Part shown: in pieces, positions 19,255 through 27,459 of the stretch
Layout: each line of letters begins with the position of its first letter
Position numbering within the stretch: position 1 is the first letter of the stretch
Assembly: GCF_001439665.1 (NCBI RefSeq)
Contig: NZ_LMAK01000006.1
Location: 62,001 to 126,000, forward strand
DNA: 64,000 bases
DNA from: Formosa algae
GTDB lineage: Bacteria; Bacteroidota; Bacteroidia; Flavobacteriales; Flavobacteriaceae
Direction of reading: 5' to 3'
Notes under the pieces: generated by a model
Told to the model about the DNA's origin: nothing
The model's database searches: none
The model's input: the letters and a program-made list of their open reading frames with translations, nothing else
Translations under genes and position numbers: made by a program

Positions 19255-20208
19255 CTATTTAAAGAAAGAGTCTACAAATTCGTATTTATTAAAGACTTGT
19301 AAATCTTCTATACCTTCACCAACACCGATATATTTTACAGGAATTTTAAACTGATCGCTAATTCCAATAACAACACCACCTTTTGCTGTACCATCTAATT
19401 TGGTAACAGCTAAAGAAGTCACTTCTGTTGCGGCTGTAAATTGCTTAGCTTGCTCGAATGCATTTTGTCCAGTAGAACCATCTAAAACAAGTAAAACATC
19501 GTGAGGCGCATCGCCAATCACTTTTTGCATGACACGTTTTACTTTAGTTAATTCATTCATTAAATTAACTTTATTATGTAAACGTCCAGCGGTATCTATA
19601 ATGATAACATCTGCATTTTGAGACACTCCAGATTGTAACGCATCAAATGCAACAGATGCAGGATCACTTCCCATATCTTGTTTTACAATAGGAACATCTA
19701 CGCGATCTGCCCAAACTTGTAATTGATCTATTGCTGCTGCTCTAAAAGTATCGGCTGCACCGAGAACCACCTTAAAACCATTCTTTTTAAACTGATAGGC
19801 CAACTTACCAATTGTGGTCGTTTTACCCACACCATTTACACCAACAACCATTAGTACATATGGTTTTTTATTAGCTGGAATGGTATATTCGGTTTCTTCA
19901 CCAGAATTTGTTTCAGATAACAAACCTGCGATTTCTTCACGAAGAATTTTATTAAGCTCTGTCGTTCCAAGATATTTATCCTGTTCTACACGAGCCTCAA
20001 TACGATCAATAATTTTTAGAGTTGTATTTACACCAACGTCGCTAGAGACTAAAATTTCTTCAAGATTATCTAAAACGTCATCATCTACTTTAGATTTTCC
20101 AGCTACGGCCTTACTTAATTTATCGAAAAAAGTAGATTTAGATTTTTCTAAACCTTTATCTAAAGTTTCCTTTTTTTCTGAAGAAAATATTTTTTTAAAA
20201 AAGCTCAT
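19255..20208 (-). CDS. ftsY: signal recognition particle receptor FtsY
   Basis: SRP-family GTPase that receives ribosome-SRP complexes at the inner membrane. The N domain is residues about 20-100. The G domain has G1 GVNGVGKTT (123-131), the DTFRAAA block, G3 DTAGR and G4 TKLDGTAKGG, ending in the typical GVGEGIEDLQVFNKYEFV. The acidic A domain common in Proteobacteria is almost absent, leaving a short lysine-rich N-terminus, as is usual in Bacteroidota (317 aa). It lies behind the rpmB-rpmG-DUF4295 operon but after that operon's terminator. Confidence 0.98.
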   Translation of the reverse strand: MSFFKKIFSSEKKETLDKGLEKSKSTFFDKLSKAVAGKSKVDDDVLDNLEEILVSSDVGVNTTLKIIDRIEARVEQDKYLGTTELNKILREEIAGLLSETNSGEETEYTIPANKKPYVLMVVGVNGVGKTTTIGKLAYQFKKNGFKVVLGAADTFRAAAIDQLQVWADRVDVPIVKQDMGSDPASVAFDALQSGVSQNADVIIIDTAGRLHNKVNLMNELTKVKRVMQKVIGDAPHDVLLVLDGSTGQNAFEQAKQFTAATEVTSLAVTKLDGTAKGGVVIGISDQFKIPVKYIGVGEGIEDLQVFNKYEFVDSFFK

Positions 20209-20352
20209 TGGTTATTATTTAGAATTTATGCAATTAAGTATGGTTATACCAACCAAAAACAGATTGGCAACTTTTAAAACTCTTAATACAAAATGCCTGC
20301 CTAATTTAAAAAGCTGAAATTTTGTCACTATTTTAAATGTAAATATAAAACA

Positions 20353-20381
20353 AAAGCTGCTCTCTATTAAGAAAGCAGCTT
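20353..20381 (-). terminator. intrinsic terminator of the rpmB-rpmG-DUF4295 operon
   Basis: Stem AAGCTGCT / AGCAGCTT (12-nt loop) with TTTTGTTTTA following on the minus strand, about 30 nt past the DUF4295 stop. Confidence 0.85.
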
Positions 20382-20412
20382 AAATTATCTTGTGCGATAA
20401 AAAATAAAAGTA

Positions 20413-20565
20413 TTATTTTTTATTTAAGTAATCATTTACTTGATCTGGAGCCATAATAGCTTCAACAAAAGTGTAAGCACCTGTTTTATCAGACTTTACC
20501 ATTTTGATAGCTTTAGTTAATCTTTTAGACCCTGTTTGTAATGTTGCTACGGATTTCTTTGCCAT
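20413..20565 (-). CDS. DUF4295 family small ribosome-associated protein
   Basis: Small basic protein of 50 aa (MAKKSVATLQTGSKRLTK at the N-terminus, VNDYLNKK at the end). Family members occur in Bacteroidota directly behind rpmG and rpmB, as here with 7 nt to rpmG. A role as a lineage-specific component of the large ribosomal subunit is likely; I recall such a protein in Flavobacterium ribosome structures (named bL38) but cannot confirm the identity here. It is followed by the operon terminator. Confidence 0.93.
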   Translation of the reverse strand: MAKKSVATLQTGSKRLTKAIKMVKSDKTGAYTFVEAIMAPDQVNDYLNKK

Positions 20566-20572
20566 GACTTAA

Positions 20573-20755
20573 TTATTTAATTTCTTTATGAACAGTCATT
20601 TTCTTCAAGATAGGATTGAATTTTTTAATTTCCATTCTATCAGGAGTGTTTTTCTTGTTTTTTGTAGTAATATATCTAGAAGTTCCTGCCACCCCAGATT
20701 CTTTGTGCTCAGTGCACTCTAATATTACTTGGACTCTATTACCTTTCTTTGCCAT
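20573..20755 (-). CDS. rpmG: 50S ribosomal protein L33
   Basis: 60-aa L33 with the usual pattern [34 protein letters not shown] and the conserved ending. It has a single Cys and not the CxxC pairs of zinc-binding (C+) L33, so it is a zinc-free form. It lies between rpmB (25-nt gap) and DUF4295 (7-nt gap). Confidence 0.98.
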   Translation of the reverse strand: MAKKGNRVQVILECTEHKESGVAGTSRYITTKNKKNTPDRMEIKKFNPILKKMTVHKEIK

Positions 20756-20780
20756 TGTTATATTATTTTATAAGAGGGGC

Positions 20781-21017
20781 TTATTTTAAAAACCCTTTAG
20801 ATTTAGCTTCTTTAATAGCAGCTGAAATTCCTATTTTGTTAATAGTTTTCAATGCTGAAGTAGATACTTTTAAAGTTATCCACTTATCTTCTTCAGGAAT
20901 GTAAAAACGCTTTTTAACTAAATTCGCATCAAATCTGCGTTTAGTTTTGTTCATAGCGTGAGACACATTGTTCCCTACCATTGCCTTCTTACCTGTAAGT
21001 TCACAAACTCTTGACAT
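20781..21017 (-). CDS. rpmB: 50S ribosomal protein L28
   Basis: 78-aa L28, recognised from MSRVCELTGKKAMVGNNVSHAMN, TKRRFDANLVKKRFY and WITLKVSTSALKTINKIG. First gene of the rpmB-rpmG-DUF4295 operon and directly downstream of a well-formed promoter at 21058-21087. Confidence 0.98.
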   Translation of the reverse strand: MSRVCELTGKKAMVGNNVSHAMNKTKRRFDANLVKKRFYIPEEDKWITLKVSTSALKTINKIGISAAIKEAKSKGFLK

Positions 21018-21057
21018 TCTTTCTAAACTTTAAATGTTGTTATTTCAAAACGAGGTG

Positions 21058-21087
21058 CAAATATACTAATTCTTTATCTTATAACAA
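21058..21087 (-). promoter_or_regulatory. rpmB operon promoter (TTG-N19-TATATTTG)
   Basis: On the minus strand TTG (21085-21087) and TATATTTG (21058-21065) are separated by 19 nt, a full match to the Bacteroidota vegetative promoter. It lies about 40 nt upstream of the rpmB ATG and before cinA ends, so it isolates this operon from cinA. Confidence 0.75.
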
Positions 21088-21092
21088 TTTAA

Positions 21093-22349
21093 TTATGACC
21101 TATTTTTTAAAATTTCTTTTTGAAGCATCGCTAAAGCCTTGTCTACCGCCTTGTTAACGACTTTTATTCTTAGGTTTCCAAGATTGAATTTCTCTGAAAA
21201 CACCCCTGTTTTTGAAGCAATTGCAATAAAAACAGTTCCAATTTCTTCTTTTTCAGCAGCCTTACTTGGCCCTGCATTACCAGTTGTAGCAATTGCATAA
21301 TCTGTTTTAAACATTTTTAACGCCTGTGTTGCCATAGCTTCCGCTACAGCTGCACTTACTACCGAATGTGCTTCAATAAGCGCTTCAGGTATATTTAAAA
21401 CATCAATTTTAGCTTGCGTCGCATAACTTACAACACTCCCTTTAAAATATTCTGACGCACCTGCATGTGCCGTAATTTGTTCTGCAATACGACCTCCTGT
21501 ACAACTTTCGGCTGTAGCCAAAGTTTGCCCTAAAAGCGTTAACGTTTTCCCTATTTGCTCTTCTAACGTATCTTCAAACCCCTCAATTCCTATAAAAATA
21601 TCTTTAATTTGGGGCATCAATAATTGTTCTTGCCGATCCATCTCCGAAACAATAACATCTTTATCGAATCCTTTTGCTGACAACCTTAATCTCACTTTTC
21701 CTAAATTAGGAAGATAAGCCAGTTTTATATATTCAGGAAGTGCATCTTCCCAAGTTTCAATACGTTCTGCCAAGGCACTTTCTCCCAAACCAACCGTAAG
21801 GTAGGTTTTGTGCATGATAAAAGGACATTTATATTTTTTTTGAATGCGAGGAATAACATCTGAATCTATTAATCCTTTCATTTCAAAAGGCACCCCAGGC
21901 AACGACACAATAACAGTGCCTTCATGCTCAATCCACATGCCTGGAGCTGTTCCATATTCATTATGTAACACTGAAGCCATAGATGGCACTAGTGCCTGAT
22001 TTATATTTAATTGCGAAATGGGATTAGCCGAGTATTTAGCAAAAATGCCTTCTACATGCTTTAAAACAGCATCATTTTGCACCAAGGTATCATTAAAATA
22101 TTCAGCTAAGGTATGCTTAGTAATATCGTCTTTAGTTGGTCCTAAACCTCCTGTTATAATAACGATATCTACATTACCTTCTGCTTCTTTTAGAGCCTTT
22201 AGAATATGTGTTTTATCGTCTTGTATCGATGTAATTTGATATACCGAAACTCCAATTTTATTAAGTGCTTTTGCAATATAAGCGGAGTTCGTATCTATAA
22301 TTTGGCCAATGAGAATCTCATCGCCAATTGTAATTATTTCTGCTTGCAT
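21093..22349 (-). CDS. cinA: CinA family protein (nicotinamide-nucleotide deamidase / MoaB-like domain)
   Basis: Two-domain protein of 418 aa. Residues 1-170 are the MoaB/MogA-like domain (MQAEIITIGDEILIGQI, ITGGLGPTKDDITK, GVPFEMKGL), often an ADP-ribose pyrophosphatase. The C-terminal domain from about 260 (LATAESCTGGRIAEQITAHAG, SVVSYATQAK, ATTGNAGPS) deamidates nicotinamide mononucleotide back to NaMN. The C-terminal active-site AESCTGG is intact, but the usual TGIAGP appears here as TGNAGP. Its ATG overlaps the stop of the upstream HPt gene (TAATG), showing translational coupling. Confidence 0.93.
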   Translation of the reverse strand: MQAEIITIGDEILIGQIIDTNSAYIAKALNKIGVSVYQITSIQDDKTHILKALKEAEGNVDIVIITGGLGPTKDDITKHTLAEYFNDTLVQNDAVLKHVEGIFAKYSANPISQLNINQALVPSMASVLHNEYGTAPGMWIEHEGTVIVSLPGVPFEMKGLIDSDVIPRIQKKYKCPFIMHKTYLTVGLGESALAERIETWEDALPEYIKLAYLPNLGKVRLRLSAKGFDKDVIVSEMDRQEQLLMPQIKDIFIGIEGFEDTLEEQIGKTLTLLGQTLATAESCTGGRIAEQITAHAGASEYFKGSVVSYATQAKIDVLNIPEALIEAHSVVSAAVAEAMATQALKMFKTDYAIATTGNAGPSKAAEKEEIGTVFIAIASKTGVFSEKFNLGNLRIKVVNKAVDKALAMLQKEILKNRS

Positions 22350-22693
22350 TATGAAATCTCGAAATCTGATTTAATTTCTAAAATTGCCGCCTCTAAAGCA
22401 TCAACAACTTTTTTAAACGTTGGAGTAATATCTACATTTTCTTGTTTTAATTTACCCCAATCTTGTACTACAATAACATCGTCCAAAATACCAAGTTCAA
22501 ACAAATCTACCGTTGGCTTTAATTTATGAGCCATTTGATAGGTATTATAATAGTCTTTTTCTGCTACAGCTTTCTTTAAAACGTCTAAATCTTCTGGAAC
22601 TTCTTCTAAAAATGTTAAGGCTAAGGCATTAATAAAATCTTGATCATTATCTGCCAATTCTCTTACTCTAAATAATTTATAATGTTGTTCCAT
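22349..22693 (-). CDS. HPt (histidine phosphotransfer) domain protein
   Basis: A stand-alone four-helix HPt domain of 114 aa. The phospho-accepting His is in YQMAHKLKPTVDLFELG (compare AHxLKG in classical HPt proteins; here Pro replaces Gly). No histidine kinase or response regulator is in the window, so it must connect to unlinked phosphorelay partners. It overlaps cinA by one base and follows the FAH gene by 1 nt in a tight housekeeping cluster. This makes it a fairly clear but orphan component. Confidence 0.8.
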   Translation of the reverse strand: MEQHYKLFRVRELADNDQDFINALALTFLEEVPEDLDVLKKAVAEKDYYNTYQMAHKLKPTVDLFELGILDDVIVVQDWGKLKQENVDITPTFKKVVDALEAAILEIKSDFEIS

Positions 22694-22694
22694 G

Positions 22695-23306
22695 TTATTT
22701 TACAGTTATTGAAAATAGTTCTTTATCTTCTATGTACCCCTTTAAGACATCATTGGGAGCCACTGGGCCTACTCCAGACGGCGTCCCCGTAAAGATAACA
22801 TCTCCTATCTTTAAAGTGAAATATTTTGAAACACATTCTATCAACTCATCGATTTTCCAGAGCATGTGACTCGTATTTCCGTTTTGCACCGTGTTTTCGT
22901 TCTTTTGTAATGAAAAATTTAATTGATTAACATCTGAAATCTCACTTTTAGTTATCCATTTTCCAATTACTGCTGCACCATCAAATGCCTTTGCTTTCTC
23001 CCAAGGCAAGCCTTTTGCTTTTAATTTAGCTTGCAAATCTCGCGCTGTAAAATCGATTCCTAATCCAATTTCGTCGTAATACTTATGTGCAAATTTTTTA
23101 TCAATATACTTCCCTACTTTATTAATTTTCACCAAAACCTCAACTTCATAATGTACATCGTTCGAGAAATCTGGAATAAAAAACGGTTGTTTCTTTAAAA
23201 GTATAGCTGTATCTGGTTTTAAAAACACTACAGGATCTGATGGTTTTTCATTCTCTAATTCCTCAATATGTTCGGTATAATTTCTACCTATACAAATAAG
23301 CTTCAT
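22695..23306 (-). CDS. fumarylacetoacetate hydrolase (FAH) family protein
   Basis: 203-aa member of the FAH fold, a metal-dependent C-C hydrolase/decarboxylase family. The metal-binding acids are visible in HYEVEVLVKI (ExE) and GIDFTARDLQ (Asp), and GDVIFTGTPSGVGP is the family signature near the C-terminus. Substrate unknown; candidates are acylpyruvate or oxaloacetate-type compounds. It sits 6 nt after the exonuclease and 1 nt before the HPt gene. Confidence 0.9.
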   Translation of the reverse strand: MKLICIGRNYTEHIEELENEKPSDPVVFLKPDTAILLKKQPFFIPDFSNDVHYEVEVLVKINKVGKYIDKKFAHKYYDEIGLGIDFTARDLQAKLKAKGLPWEKAKAFDGAAVIGKWITKSEISDVNQLNFSLQKNENTVQNGNTSHMLWKIDELIECVSKYFTLKIGDVIFTGTPSGVGPVAPNDVLKGYIEDKELFSITVK

Positions 23307-23312
23307 ATGCTA

Positions 23313-24089
23313 TTAACTCAATTTATTATTAAAACTCCTTAATTTAATGGCCGTCAGCACTTTCTTGGTATAGAGCGGAAAATCTGCATTTAAAATCCAT
23401 CCAAAATAGCCTGGTTCATCATTTAACACATCTACAACGCGTTTATTTTTATGTTTACCAAAAGCAAAGCACTCTTCATTATCTTTGTTAAAGACTAAAA
23501 ACCCTGCAAAATCTGCAAATTGTTTTCTACTACTAAACTCTGAAAGAAATTTGGTGTCGTTTTCCAAGTCTTCGTACTTCTCTACTTGCGCTTTTAGTAC
23601 TTCGTAAGTTGCATAGGTATCTGCTGCTGCACTATGTGCATTTTCTAGATCCTTATCACAATAAAATTTATAAGCCGCCACAAGTGTACGCTGTTCCATT
23701 TTATGAAAAATAGTTTGTACATCTACAGCTAAAGTACTTTTCATATCAAAATCGACATCTGCTCTAAGCATTTCTTCTGCTAAAAGCGGAATATCAAAAC
23801 GGTTAGAATTAAAACCTGCTAAATCAGAATCTTTAATCATCCCATAAATGTCTTTAGCCAATACTTTAAAAGTTGGCGCATCTGCAACATCTGTATCAGA
23901 AATTCCATGTATTTCTGTTACTTCTGCTGGAATTGGCATTTCTGGGTTAACTAACCAGGTTTTAGAAACCTCCTTACCATCAGGAAATACTTTTAAAATC
24001 GCTATTTCTACGATTCTGTCTTTTGATATATTTATACCCGTTGTTTCTAGATCGAAAAAACAAATAGGCTTTTTTAAATTAAGATTCAT
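23313..24089 (-). CDS. DEDDh 3'-5' exonuclease (DNA polymerase III epsilon-like)
   Basis: 258-aa exonuclease. ExoI is FFDLETTG (DxE), ExoII is the Asn/Asp in LAGFNSNRFDIPLL, and ExoIII is AHSAAADTYATYEVL (HxAxxD), so all catalytic DEDDh residues are intact. The C-terminal ~60 residues (FAFGKHKNKRVVDVLNDEPGY, then FGWILNADFP) match the ExoX-like C-terminal module, related to the DUF3820 fold. Probably acts in DNA repair or proofreading. First gene of the cluster exonuclease > FAH > HPt > cinA, with gaps of 6, 1 and -1 nt. Confidence 0.92.
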   Translation of the reverse strand: MNLNLKKPICFFDLETTGINISKDRIVEIAILKVFPDGKEVSKTWLVNPEMPIPAEVTEIHGISDTDVADAPTFKVLAKDIYGMIKDSDLAGFNSNRFDIPLLAEEMLRADVDFDMKSTLAVDVQTIFHKMEQRTLVAAYKFYCDKDLENAHSAAADTYATYEVLKAQVEKYEDLENDTKFLSEFSSRKQFADFAGFLVFNKDNEECFAFGKHKNKRVVDVLNDEPGYFGWILNADFPLYTKKVLTAIKLRSFNNKLS

Positions 24090-24145
24090 TAAAATATTGT
24101 TTAGTAAAATGTAAATTTAGTAAATGTTATCTGTGTAGAACAAAA

Positions 24146-24171
24146 AAACCCAACTGAATTCAGTTGGGTTT
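24146..24171 (-). terminator. intrinsic terminator of the E2 acyltransferase gene
   Basis: Perfect 13+13 bp palindrome (arms AAACCCAACTGAA and TTCAGTTGGGTTT), extended on the minus strand by a T run. It lies about 20 nt past the stop at 24193. Confidence 0.93.
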
Positions 24172-24192
24172 AAGTTATAATGTGTTATTTTT

Positions 24193-25533
24193 TTAAATAT
24201 CTTGATTCACATCCCAAGCTTCTAAATAATCTTTTACTGCTTTTACAAACATACCACCAAGTGCGCCATTTACAACACGATGATCGTAAGAGTGAGACAA
24301 GAACATTCTATAACGAATGCCTATAAAATCGCCTTCTGGTGTTTCTATAACTGCTGGCACCTTTCTAATTGCTCCTAAAGCCAAAATACCAACTTGCGGC
24401 TGATTAATAATTGGCGTTCCCAAAATAGTTCCAAAACTTCCGATATTAGTTACCGTATATGTACCGTCCTGAATATTATCTGGTTTTAGTTTATTTTCTC
24501 GTGCGCGTTTCGCTAGATCATTAACCTGTTTAGTCATGCCCACCAAATTTAATTGATCTGCATTTTTTATAACAGGCACTATTAGATTACCATCTGGTAA
24601 AGCTGCTGCCATACCTAGATTTATATTTTTCTTTTTAATAACCTTGCCATCTTGGAAAGAGATATTCATCATTGGATAATCGCGTAATGCTTTAGCAATA
24701 GCCTCCATAAAAATAGGAGTAAACGTTAAATTTTCACCTTCACGTTTAGCAAATTCATTTTTTACTTTCTTTCTCCAATTCCAAATATTAGTGACATCTG
24801 CTTCTATAAAACTTTGAACATGAACAGAAGTATTAACAGACTCAACCATATGGTTAGCCACCAATTTACCCATTCTAGACATCTCAATAATCTCATCTTC
24901 ACCTGTAGCAATAACCGGAGCGACTGTTTTAGTTGCATTTGGTTTAGAAGTAACAACTTCCGACTTAACATTATTTACTGGCGCTGCAGTTTCTGCTGCT
25001 GGCTTAGCACCTCGGTTACTAATATAATTAAGAATATCGTTTTTAGTTACACGTCCTTCAAGCCCTGTTCCAGTAATACCATCTAGTTCAGATTGTGCTA
25101 TGCCTTCTGCTTTTGCTATGTTTTTCACTAAAGGTGAATAAAAACGATCCTCGTTAGACACTACTGTGCTTGAAACCGTCTCTTTAGCTTCTGTGAAAGA
25201 TTTCTCTAAAGCTTCTACTGCTTCTGGCGCAGCTTCTACCTCATCTTCTAAATCTTCTGAAGGTTTGGTTTCAGATGCTCCTTTGCTATCGGCTGCAATT
25301 TCAATTATTGCTATGGTTTGCCCAACCTGTACTACATCATCAACATTAAATAATTTTTCTAATAAAACACCTTCAAATTCGCACGGGACTTCACTATCTA
25401 CTTTGTCCGTTGCTATTTCAAGTACTGCCTCATCGGCTTCTATTGTTTCACCAACTTCTTTTAACCATGAAGTTATTGTTGCCTCCGCAACACTCTCTCC
25501 CATTTTAGGTAATTTCAGTTCAAATTTTGTCAT
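24193..25533 (-). CDS. 2-oxo acid dehydrogenase E2 (dihydrolipoamide acyltransferase)
   Basis: E2 core of a pyruvate, 2-oxoglutarate or branched-chain 2-oxo acid dehydrogenase complex, 446 aa. The lipoyl domain (residues 1-80) has the lipoylated lysine in IATDKVDSEVP, followed by an acidic/Ala linker. The E3-binding domain (about 130-170) has the typical GITGTGLEGRVTKNDIL, and the catalytic domain begins near 215. In the active-site motif the expected HxxxDG reads SHSYDHRVVNG, with Asn in place of Asp. E1 and E3 genes are not in the window, so the complex cannot be named. Terminated by a strong hairpin. Confidence 0.9.
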   Translation of the reverse strand: MTKFELKLPKMGESVAEATITSWLKEVGETIEADEAVLEIATDKVDSEVPCEFEGVLLEKLFNVDDVVQVGQTIAIIEIAADSKGASETKPSEDLEDEVEAAPEAVEALEKSFTEAKETVSSTVVSNEDRFYSPLVKNIAKAEGIAQSELDGITGTGLEGRVTKNDILNYISNRGAKPAAETAAPVNNVKSEVVTSKPNATKTVAPVIATGEDEIIEMSRMGKLVANHMVESVNTSVHVQSFIEADVTNIWNWRKKVKNEFAKREGENLTFTPIFMEAIAKALRDYPMMNISFQDGKVIKKKNINLGMAAALPDGNLIVPVIKNADQLNLVGMTKQVNDLAKRARENKLKPDNIQDGTYTVTNIGSFGTILGTPIINQPQVGILALGAIRKVPAVIETPEGDFIGIRYRMFLSHSYDHRVVNGALGGMFVKAVKDYLEAWDVNQDI

Positions 25534-25649
25534 ATTAATAATATAATACTGTTTTAAAAATTAAAAATGCGAAATTAACAAATAAAGACGTTTTTTGCCT
25601 AAAAATCTGCAATAACTTTTCCAATGTTTTTAATAATGGAAATCTATTG

Positions 25650-25657
25650 CAAAGGTA
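25650..25657 (-). promoter_or_regulatory. -7 promoter element upstream of the E2 gene
   Basis: Reads TACCTTTG on the minus strand (TAnnTTTG), in the gap between the glycosyltransferase and the E2 gene; it would give a leader of about 115 nt. No TTG at the right spacing. Confidence 0.35.
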
Positions 25658-26755
25658 CTAAAAATGTGTAACATTTCCTCTAGACACCTTATTATCGCTA
25701 CCTAACACAAAATTACTCCCTCGTGGAATAATACGATAGGTAAGTGTGTTATTATATTGATATGATACCATTATAGAGATAATCTCCTTAAATGTCAGTG
25801 TGTTATTATCGAAAATAATTTGTTGATGATTTTCAACGTCATGAAGTTTACACTTAGTTTCGACTTTAAGATTTAAGGCACATTCTAAAGTTTTATTTGC
25901 AGAAGGAGATAATAAAACTAAAGCATTCACTTCTTTTTCTTCTACTGATGGCTGTAAATTTAAAAATGTCAAACTTTTAATTCCAATCCAAATTAGGCAT
26001 TCAAAAACCATATTTTTCTTAAAATGTTTCTGATAGAAAATACGCATAGAACCATTAAAACGCTTGGCATATTGATGATTTCTAAACGTACATTCTCCCT
26101 TAAAATGTATTACTGTAGTCTCTCCAAAATAATAATTTTTGAGACCTTTGTTTAAAATTTTATATGATAAATCGACATCTTCTCCATACATAAAATAGTC
26201 TTCATCAAAACCATTTACGCTGTGATACACCTCTTGTTTTAACACCATGAAAGCACCAACTAAAACTTCTGTTTCTCCTATACTATTTTCATCTAAATGA
26301 TTTGCATAATATGAACTTGTATCTCCTAAAATCTTTTTTAAAGCAATATTTGGAGTTGGTACATTACGTTTACTCTCCGGCAAAAATGTCCCGGATCCAT
26401 CTATTAATTTGCAGCCTATAATCCCTAAATCAATTTGTTGTTCTGCAAATTTTAAAACACGTATAAAAGTATCTTCCGCAACAACTGTATCTGGATTTAA
26501 AATACAAATGTATTCGCCCTTGGCTTGAGCAACTCCGATATTATTTCCTTTAGAAAATCCGAAATTGGTTTTGTTTTCTATAAGTGTAACTTCTGGGAAT
26601 AATGTTTTAACCATTTTGCAGCTATCATCTGCAGAATCATTATCGACTACAATAATTTCAGCATCGATTTCAGAAATAGCATCCACAACACTCTTAAGAC
26701 ATAACTCTAAAAAATAGCGGACATTATAATTTAATACAACAACTGAAAGCTTCAA
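25658..26755 (-). CDS. glycosyltransferase family 2
   Basis: GT-A fold transferase of 365 aa, related to dTDP-rhamnosyl transferases. The N-terminal half shows VVVLNYNVRYFL, the nucleotide-binding IIVVDNDSADDS, NFGFSKGNNIG and the metal-binding region ILNPDTVV. The acceptor side is MYGEDVDLSYK. A hydrophobic stretch (CLIWIGIKSLTFL, near residue 250) might touch the membrane. It would add a sugar to a surface polysaccharide or lipid, donor unknown. The start overlaps nothing but lies 6 nt after recR, so the two are co-transcribed. Confidence 0.9.
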   Translation of the reverse strand: MKLSVVVLNYNVRYFLELCLKSVVDAISEIDAEIIVVDNDSADDSCKMVKTLFPEVTLIENKTNFGFSKGNNIGVAQAKGEYICILNPDTVVAEDTFIRVLKFAEQQIDLGIIGCKLIDGSGTFLPESKRNVPTPNIALKKILGDTSSYYANHLDENSIGETEVLVGAFMVLKQEVYHSVNGFDEDYFMYGEDVDLSYKILNKGLKNYYFGETTVIHFKGECTFRNHQYAKRFNGSMRIFYQKHFKKNMVFECLIWIGIKSLTFLNLQPSVEEKEVNALVLLSPSANKTLECALNLKVETKCKLHDVENHQQIIFDNNTLTFKEIISIMVSYQYNNTLTYRIIPRGSNFVLGSDNKVSRGNVTHF

Positions 26756-26761
26756 ATTACT

Positions 26762-27379
26762 TTAAGATTTTAGAGACCCTTCAAACGGAATTCGATTAAG
26801 AATACTTCGACCTAAGGTGACTTCATCTGCATACTCCAGCTCATCGCCAACAGAAATTCCGCGTGCAATTGTAGATGTTACAACCTCGAAATCCTGAATT
26901 TGTTTAAAAATATAAAAATTGGTGGTATCGCCTTCCATTGTAGGACTTAAAGCAAAAATAAGCTCTTTAATACGGCCTTCTTTTACTTTATTTACTAATG
27001 GTGCAATATTTAAATCGTGAGGTCCTATGCCATCCATAGGCGAAATTTTACCTCCCAAAACATGATATAACCCCTTAAAGGAGCTTGTATTTTCAATAGC
27101 CATAACATCACGTATGTCCTCTACAACACAGATAACATCTTCTTGTCTTCTTGGGTTAGAACATATCTCACATAACGTATTGTCGCTAATATTATTGCAT
27201 GACTTACAAAATTTTATTTCTGTACGCATATTCAATAATGCCTGAGCCAATTGAACTGTTTGCGATTCTGGCTGACGTAACAAGTGCAATACCAGACGCA
27301 AAGCTGTACGTTTGCCAACTCCTGGCAGTTGCGACATTTCGTTTACTGCCTTCTCAAGTAATTTAGAAGAAAATTCCAT
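26762..27379 (-). CDS. recR: recombination mediator RecR
   Basis: RecFOR-pathway clamp that helps load RecA at gaps. The 205-aa sequence has an N-terminal helix-hairpin-helix ([17 protein letters not shown]), a four-Cys zinc finger ([16 protein letters not shown]) and a TOPRIM domain ([43 protein letters not shown]). Divergent from the symporter gene by an 80-bp gap and co-transcribed with the glycosyltransferase that follows. Confidence 0.98.
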   Translation of the reverse strand: MEFSSKLLEKAVNEMSQLPGVGKRTALRLVLHLLRQPESQTVQLAQALLNMRTEIKFCKSCNNISDNTLCEICSNPRRQEDVICVVEDIRDVMAIENTSSFKGLYHVLGGKISPMDGIGPHDLNIAPLVNKVKEGRIKELIFALSPTMEGDTTNFYIFKQIQDFEVVTSTIARGISVGDELEYADEVTLGRSILNRIPFEGSLKS

Positions 27380-27459
27380 GTGGCCAATTTACAATTTTAC
27401 TTTTAAGATTTAATTATTATAAGGTTGTTATTTGTATTTTGGTCTTCGAAAACTATTTT

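Noticed and set aside
19814-20317. 167-codon plus-strand frame over ftsY
   Set aside because: Antisense to the GTPase domain of ftsY, no known pattern; a shadow of the conserved gene.
25166-25546. 126-codon Ser-rich frame opposite the E2 linker
   Set aside because: Ser/Thr-rich product is the antisense of the Ala/Glu-rich linker and lipoyl domain.
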